A stretch of 64,000 nucleotides of DNA from Gymnothorax reevesii (taxonomy: Eukaryota; Chordata; Actinopteri; Anguilliformes; Muraenidae). The position numbers were made by a program, and so were the translations under genes. Location: positions 18,298,667 through 18,362,666 of the forward strand of contig CM056587.1 in assembly GCA_029721435.1 (NCBI GenBank). Direction: 5' to 3'. The notes under the pieces are model-generated. The model saw only the letters and a program-made list of their open reading frames with translations. It was not told the origin of the DNA and did not search any database. Positions 57,360 to 64,000 of this stretch are shown piece after piece (positions within the stretch are counted from its first letter, which is position 1; the number at the start of each line of letters is the position of its first letter).

Positions 57360-59262
57360 CCGGTACTGTTATTCTTTCTGGCTCGGGGCCAGCAGGCTGC
57401 ATGACTGGACTCAGCCTTGTTAAATATTTATGATACGCAGTGGACTTTAATGCCAGTCAGTGTTTATTGACCTCAATGAAAACAGATTTAATTGGTATTT
57501 GCCTCCATGTTAATATAAATTGGCAGTTTTGCATGACTTTAATTTCAATACGAATTATTTAAAGGTATACTAAGACAAATTTTTCTGGTGCTGTTTGTAA
57601 ACATGACATTCAAAGTTGGCCCCTCCTCTGAGGCTGAACCACCCCACAAGCTTAAGTTCCAAGACCATAATTTGCCTAACGCTCTCAAGACAAGATAGAC
57701 AGATACTAAAATCCCTTGCGTCATTGTAATTTTAGCTATTTAGCCCAAAATTACTCTGTGCCCTGTCTTTATATTCAAATGTACTGGGACCTGGTAACTT
57801 AAGTAAGTGTATGCAGTTTATGCTTGTGTCTGGAGGAATGCCACAATCAGTGAACAATTATGTTAAAGTTCAGTTTTCAGCCCTAAGTTTTAGACCTTGT
57901 GTTTTCTTCCTCTGTGGTAAGGGCAAATGTGTGAGCCGCTGTGCCAGTGACACGTTGACTGTACGTATGTGAATTCAAACATATAACTAGCTCAAACTTG
58001 GAATTAAAGACTGACAGGACTTGTGCAGACAGTTCTCATCTATGTCCCCATGGTCCACCCATTTTCTGAGTTTTGACCTAGTCTTAGTACATTTCTTTCA
58101 ACCAGGGAATTATCCTGAATGAGTGAATAAATGTAACCCCTGAAATTAGAAATTAACCCCTGAAAGAGAAATTAACACACATTTGAAGAAAGATGGAGTT
58201 AGTTTGTATGGACCTTAATTTCTATGATTACTTATCATTATAACTAATTGATACTGAAATATTTCTTGTAAAAAGAAAATATATTTTATTGTGAAAAAAA
58301 CGTCCCCTTGTTTACACCTAGTGTTCACACAATGCATTATGTGTTCTTCACAGCTGAATATCATCAGATGCATAGTTCGGACCCTTAATCATACGTGGTG
58401 CTCACCATGTGTATTGACTTCCCTGTTAATGAATTCAGAACACACCTAATTTATAAGCGACAGACTAGACCGATTCACCCGGCCAAACTGGCCCCTCTTA
58501 TTATTGAAATTATAGAGGAATTAAGTCACGCATCATGGATTATTAATTAAAGGTTTTATTATTAATTATTAAGAAAACACATTGGTTCCTTTGTGCTGAA
58601 ATCTTTAACGAAGCCTTGAATTAAGATGGCACATAAGAACGCACAACAGTTGATTAAAGAGGAACCAGCGCCCACGTGTTAGTGCCTTGATACAATGCCA
58701 TGAATCACTGATCCAAAATATTATCACAGAGTTAAGAAAACGTCCTCTCTTGCTCCTCGTGTTTAGGCATTTTCATGATAATTGGAAGATACCATGGAAG
58801 TTTGTGATTATAATATAAGAACTTTCTTGCTTTAATTAAAGTTACCGTCCCTCAGGCAGGGCCAGACTTGCAGCAGTGGCGCCTCACACACACCCACACA
58901 GTCATAGACACACACACACTCACACACACACCTATGCAGGTATTCAGACTCGTAGACTCACACACACGAACACTCATACCCAAAGGACTAGTGTGTAAAA
59001 TGGGGGGTGAGAAACAGTGACATTCAGCGTTCAGATTCTAGACTGCAGTGCTCACTTACTCACTCACGCTCACCCCTCCTGTCGGCAAGAAGACGGTGGC
59101 CTCCGAGGACCAAAACACTTTTGCAGAAATGGCGTCTTCCACGTCTGGGATTTTTACACGCGAAACACATTCTCTAGCTGGCTGGATTGTCCGGTCGGGC
59201 TGCCGTACCAACATGGCGGTGCAAGATGGTGACGTCTCTAAAGCAAGGCCCTTGCTATATGT
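57360..59262. other. no gene recognised; (CA)-rich stretch at 58885-58970
   Basis: Intergenic. At 59080-59230, AAGACGGTGGCCTCCGAGGA ... ATGGCGGTGCAAGATGGTGA looks like an older GC-rich dispersed repeat into which the Tc1 at 59263 inserted. I cannot name it. Confidence 0.45.
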
Positions 59263-59940
59263 ACACTACCGCTCAAAAGTTTGGGATCACTTGCAAATTT
59301 CTTTGTTTTCCAAAGAAAAATACATTTTCATGCATTTCACAAACATTTTTATCCATTTCACAAACGATTAAAATTAATCAGATGATTTTCAAAGAATGAT
59401 CTACATTTTTGCATAGAGGCCTATTATCAGCAACTGTCAGTCTTCTGCATCAATCTCTTAGTATGGCAGCTAATCCAAGTTAAGCATTTTATAAGGTTAA
59501 TGGATTATTAGAAAAGCCTTCAGCAAATGTGTTGCTCAGCTGAAAACCGTTGAACTAATAAGGGAGCGCAAAACGGAGCATGGCATTCTTGAGCATCAGC
59601 AGTTGTTTGTTTGTTTGCAGGCTCAAAATGGCCAGAAAGAAAGAACTTCTTTTAGAGACCCGTCAGTCTATTGTTGTTCGTAGAAAAGAAGGCTATTCAA
59701 TGCGAGAAATTTAAAACAAAATCTCTTACCATGCTGTCAACTACTCCCTGCAGAGAGCAGCACAAACTGGCACTAACTGGGACAGAGAAAGGAGTGGGAG
59801 GCCCTCATGCACAACTGTGCAAGAAGACAGATATCCGAGAGTGTGTAGTTTCAGACAAAGACGCCTCACAGGTTGTCAGCTAGCAGCTGCGCTAAATAGT
59901 TCCCGTCAAACACCAGTTTCAGTATCAACAGTGAAGGTGG
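59263..59940 (+). mobile_element. Tc1-like transposon, 5' part only
   Basis: Starts after TA: CACTACCGCTCAAAAGTTTG, a well-known Tc1 tip. It continues AATTTCTTTGTTTTCCAAAG and AAGTTAAGCATTTTATAAGG, and then a + strand transposase start at about 59628 (ATGGCCAGAAAGAAAGAACT; MARKKELLLETRQSIVV, then GYSMREI with a stop after it). The HTH region continues in broken frames to VSTVKV at 59938, where similarity stops. Truncated and inactive. Confidence 0.8.
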
Positions 59941-62475
59941 GTTTTTTTTTTTAGATGAAAGCTAAGTTTGAAGTACATATTCATCATTTTCCATTAAAAT
60001 CATTATTTCTAACTCGGACAATGTCAGCATTTTCTGTTCATTTGCTATATTTCTATTCAGACTATTTTCATGAGAGTTTCCATGGAAAACAAGGAAATAA
60101 AAAAAAATTGGCGCATATCCCAGCATGCATTGGGTTAGACGTGCAGTGCATGATAGGTAGTCTCATTTATGTATAAAACTTGTGCTCTAAATACCTCGCC
60201 TCAAGTTATTTACAGAAGGTTTTCCGTCAGGAAGTGGCAAATCTGGAGTAAATGCTCTCATCTAGTCAATATAAATAGGAAGCACAAATACTGTTGCAAA
60301 GGTACTGATATATAGTACTGATATACTGAAGTATTGCAGAGGTCCTTGGAGACACCAGCGAGTTAATGGTTTCTGGAGGGCAAATATATATGTGCTGGAT
60401 AGGTCCATTCATCTAGCTATCTTGGGTTGTATATAGAGGCCCTATGGGGGCTTTTTAAAAGTTCTTCTCCTCTCTGGACATGGGGACGGGACAGATGAGT
60501 GCTGACTTGAGTGGTTTTGGTTCTTTGTCTCTTCCCCTCCTGCTCGGGCCGGGCCGAAGCGCTGGCTTTAGCACGCGTCAGAGCACATCTGTGCAGCATT
60601 GATCTTCCCACTGTCTGTGGACATACTGGCCTGGAATGTCATGTTGTTTCATTACCGAAGCTCAGTCCCTCAGGCTACAGGCCTGGGACAGTCACGGCCA
60701 GCGAACAAACGAGCCGTGTTTTTATAACACCAGTGTTTATGTAAGCCTGGCCCAGATGAGCAGGGTAATCCCGACATCGCATTTCTGAGGTGCGCGGCAG
60801 TCGGAAAACCGTCGAAACGAGGCAATAACGGGAGGAGGGACTGCCCGAGGTCGCCCCCTTCCCTTCCTCATGAAGGGTGGTCACAGTTCACGGGAATTCC
60901 CTCAGAAAAATGGACGCTTGTAACCGTGAGCTGGGAGTCATCACAGTCATTCAGTGAGTAGTGATGGGTGATACTGTGGTCTTTCTGTGGTAGTGCTACG
61001 GTCATGTAACACCCTTGCCAGTCTATTTTACATATCAGAATTAAGCAATAACCATATCTATGGCAATAACTCCTAATTAGCCTATTTTGAGAAGGATATT
61101 ATACCTCCATGTTGCCTGACTTGCAGAGATTGAGAAATAAAGCAGAAGTATATGAAAAGATGCTATAAAAATAACAACAATAGGTTATTTTGCATAGATA
61201 TGCTCACTCGAGCACTTATAAAAAAACAAAAATGCGTCATTTATTCATGGCAAATGGAGACAATTCAAATGTATAATGAGGCTTTTTTTCCCTTGTTTAT
61301 CGCACTGATGTTTTTGTAGAAAGCATGAGCGATGTACTGTAAGGTGTAAAAATAGTGATTCTTTAACCAGTAGCTCTCATACACAACTCTAGGGCTTTGT
61401 GTCTCTGACTCTGGTGTTTTACAATATTACAGTGAAAATGGGATTCATGTCTTTGGGGAACCCGTGCAGATTGACTGTGCTGTTATCCTTGCTGAGAAAT
61501 ATTGTCAGATGAGAATGAATTGGCGTAATATGAGCTATGGGATGTGTCTTGACTTCAGAAGAGGGTCCACTTTTATTGAAGTGATTTGCATTTTGCCTGA
61601 TATTGTGTACAGTCAAACTGAAAACATCTGACAGTGTCACTGAGGACCGACAAACCTTTCATCTGGTTCTCTCTCAGACACACATCCACACACAGATGCA
61701 ACTCGTCACCCATGAATGCATGCCCCCACGGATAGTAAAAAAGTGTCTCCGAGGATGAGACGCTCGCACATACTTCGGTCTGTACCGAGTCACACATGCA
61801 CACACGTGTGTCTGCTTGGCTGAAGTCGTCCTAATCGCACGCAGAAGCTCCTGCGGGACTCTCAGTGAATAATCACACAAGCGTATATACGTGTGTCTTG
61901 GTATCGAGACCATTTTCAACCCCATACCTTCACACGCACACATATGCACACACCTGTACTCACATAAATACATAAAACTGTGCTTGCACAGGGGTTACAT
62001 GTGCACATCAGTGCTCTTTCACATGCATACTGCCGTCTCTCAGATTAAGACTGCAGCTTAATTCACATTTTGACCTCACTGAGATTACAAACCTGATGTC
62101 ACAGGAGAGATTTTTCTTAGATAGATTTCAGTTGAGCTTCACACTGACCTGTGACCTGTCTGTGCTTTCCGGGCCGAGTCACTCAGATTGGGCGGTTGGG
62201 GTCAGACTTCTCCTTTGATCACATGGTGGGTACACTATAGCTTCAGGACATGAAGTTGTGCTTGAGAAATCTACCAGACATGGTTTTGCCATTAGCGATT
62301 TTGTGTTTGGTGACCTTTATTTCCAATTCACACATTTTAATACGTTTAGTAAACATGAATAATACTCACTTGCACACTACACTATTATACTGCTTTTTTC
62401 TGTTATGACACAGACTTTTATTTCAACATCGAAAACAAATCCCTTCAACCCAATCTAGAAATGTTAATTCTGTAG
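59941..62475. other. no gene recognised; (CA)-rich stretch at 61677-61970
   Basis: Intergenic, with a GC-richer patch at 60470-60900. An ATG at 60910 runs 14 codons to a GTGAGT donor, noted but not supported otherwise. Confidence 0.45.
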
Positions 62476-63450
62476 CCACTGTGTATTAGGTAAATCTGTA
62501 TGTCTGCTAGTTAGTAAAAAATCTATCAGCAGCCAATCATGTGGCTGCAGCTTACAACACAAAAGCATGCAGATGAGATGAAGAGGTTTAGCTGTTGTTC
62601 AGGCCAAACATCAGAAAGAGGAATAAAAGTGATTCAAGTGACTTTGACTATGAAATGATTGAATGATTGTTGGTGCTGAACAGAGTGTTTGAGTGTCTCT
62701 GAAACTCCTTATCTCCTGTGATTTTCTGCCAGAACAATCGTTAGAGTTGACTGTGAATGTTGCAAAAAAAAAAAATCCAATGAGCAGCAGTTCTGTGGAT
62801 GAAAGTGCCTTGTAAACGATAAAAGTCAGAAACTGAGGCTGGAGTGGGCAGAGACTGAGCAAAACTCGACCGCTGAATAGTGAAAAGATGTTGCCTGGTT
62901 AGTGGAATCTCCTGTTCTGTTGTAGCACTCAGATGGAAGAGTCAAAATTAGGCGTGAACATTGCACATCTATGGGTCTGCATCCTGCCTTATGTCAATGG
63001 GTCAGGCTGGTGGAGGTAACGTCATAGTGTGGGAAATATTTTCTCGACACACAATAGGGCCTTTAGTTCCAATTTAGCATCACCCACTGCCTACCTTATT
63101 CCTGACCATGTGCATCCCGAGGTCTGCCCATCTCATAATTACAACGTCCTGCTGGTCGACGGGCCGCGGCACAGAGCAAACATCATCTCTGTCTGTTTCA
63201 CAAATATGAGAATCAGTCCACTGTACCCCAATGACATCCATAGTCCCCAGATCTTAATCCAATGAGGTAACTTTGAGAAATGATACAATGGGAGATTCGC
63301 AGTATTAACGTGCAGCCAGTAACTGCAAGATGCTATTGTACCAGAATGATCAGAATCTCTGAGGAGAATCTGCATCACAAAAAATTCAGGTTGTTCTGGA
63401 GGCGAAAGGGGGTGAGGAAGTGTTAGAAATGTACCTAACAAAGTGGGTGC
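62476..63450 (+). mobile_element. Tc1/mariner-like remnant with recognisable ends (CACT..TTAGGTA family)
   Basis: Left CCACTGTGTATTAGGTAAAT and right GTACCTAACAAAGTGGGTGC are inverted relatives. The + strand has decayed transposase sequence: GTCAGGCTGGTGGAGGTAAC (QAGGGG block), TACCTTATTCCTGACCATGT, GACATCCATAGTCCCCAGAT + CTTAATCCAATGAG (SPDLNP.E block) and GGGAGATTCGCAGTATTAAC. Many frame breaks; no ORF spans it. Confidence 0.75.
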
Positions 63451-63904
63451 ACGTCTTGAATTCCCATCAGTTGGCTATTTGAACTAATCATTGTAAATGA
63501 CAGGGACATACCGCATATCTAGAATATTCAGAGCCACGCCTGAGTTACTGGATACATTATTTCAGTCTGATCATGGAAAAGCCTCTGTTGCTGGTATGCA
63601 GGAGTGCGCCTGCTTGATTTCACTTGTCGGATGGGGAGCCCTGATGATGCTGATTAGGCCTAACATGCTGCATTGCGAGCCAGTTATATTGATGAATGGG
63701 ACCAGCTTTCCAACTGAGGTGTGGTGGGAATACATCTTTATTTTTCTCTTTGTATCCTCAAACACATATATCATTGGGATCGCTCTGTAAGGGCGCGTTC
63801 TGTCAAAAAAGCACGATAAATCAAAAACAATATAAAGATAAAATTGAATAATCTTGTTTTGCATGGGTCATGCTGAGGTTAGTGGTACGCGTTTGCGTCA
63901 TTGG
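63451..63904. other. no gene recognised
   Basis: Overlapping + and - ORFs of 97 codons at 63497-63864 have no motif I recognise. Confidence 0.4.
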
Positions 63905-64000
63905 CTTGTGTGCTAGTGAGGTTATTAGTCTGCATTGGCCTTGTTAGCTTGTGTGCTGGTGAAATTATGTTGACCTAGTTAGTTTAATTGCTGGCGATGT
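63905..64000. repeat. start of a ~44-bp minisatellite running off the window
   Basis: CTTGTGTGCTAGTGAGGTTA at 63905 recurs as CTTGTGTGCTGGTGAAATTA at 63949, and a diverged TTTAATTGCTGGCGATGT follows at the window edge. Confidence 0.55.

Noticed and set aside
57043..57404. Three overlapping + strand ORFs of 69-104 codons
   Set aside because: Produced by pyrimidine-rich low-complexity DNA lacking stop codons.
60910..60955. ATG plus 14 codons to a GTGAGT, possible first exon
   Set aside because: Too short, no promoter or conservation evidence; GTGAGT occurs often by chance.
61573..61973. Cys/His-rich minus-strand ORFs
   Set aside because: Encoded by a CA/TG-rich tract; the CxC and HxC patterns come from the dinucleotide repeat, not zinc fingers.
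1..64000. CRISPR arrays, rRNA, functional tRNA genes, bacterial operons
   Set aside because: None seen. The tRNA-like A/B boxes at 34281 and 33889 belong to SINE-type repeats, and the tandem arrays lack spacer structure.

Overview
This is a vertebrate nuclear genome window, almost certainly from a teleost fish. It holds one gene I can identify with confidence: the 3' part of msl3 (MSL complex subunit 3) on the + strand, in eight exons from 439 to 19597. The intron/exon structure, the U2-type GT/AG junctions, and the mass of Tc1/mariner, hAT-like, PIF/Harbinger-like, LINE and SINE debris all point to a teleost. The species cannot be named from the sequence.

msl3 (1-21.2 kb). The eight exons add up to 1110 nt (369 codons plus TGA) and stay in one reading frame across all seven junctions. 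They encode an MRG domain split by a Ser/Pro/Arg-rich linker. The chromodomain exons lie upstream of the window. The introns have been enlarged by mobile DNA: a LINE 3' end interrupted by a complete but decayed Tc1 element (intron 3722-6857); a second LINE tail, a ~940-bp foldback and a composite transposon (7017-11798); a Tc1-like remnant (12053-13514); and a cluster of MITEs and hAT-like pieces (14406-19497). The 3' UTR carries a degenerate ~30-bp minisatellite and ends near an AATAAA at 21174.

21.2-64 kb. This part is largely intergenic or intronic. I see no confident protein-coding gene, only one candidate first exon at 44997-45128 with a good acceptor, Kozak-like ATG and GTGAGT donor. 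The rest is unannotated AT-rich sequence with dense islands of nested elements: Harbinger-like (28.0-28.8 and 29.85-30.8 kb, both with decayed MYB/SANT-like accessory genes), Tc1 plus SINE nest (33.2-34.6), a Tc1 copy of the same family in opposite orientation (36.2-37.7), LTR-like blocks (37.8-38.9 and 49.7-50.2), a mariner/Tc1/MITE nest three to four levels deep (41.6-44.4), further Tc1 remnants (54.9, 56.6, 59.3, 62.5 kb) and several minisatellites.

The most unusual pattern is a loosely related set of short elements (634-919, 13721-13950, 14825-15227, 17012-17211, 47193-47740). They combine a GC-rich terminal hairpin, in three copies with a C-GAA-G apex, with CCGTCCG-type runs or tandem ~146-155 bp units built around an AAATTT core. 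Three of them end in matching inverted termini of the form TG-NNN-CCCC / GGGG-NNN-CA. I do not recognise a named family for them. Every similarity statement here is by eye; no database search was possible.
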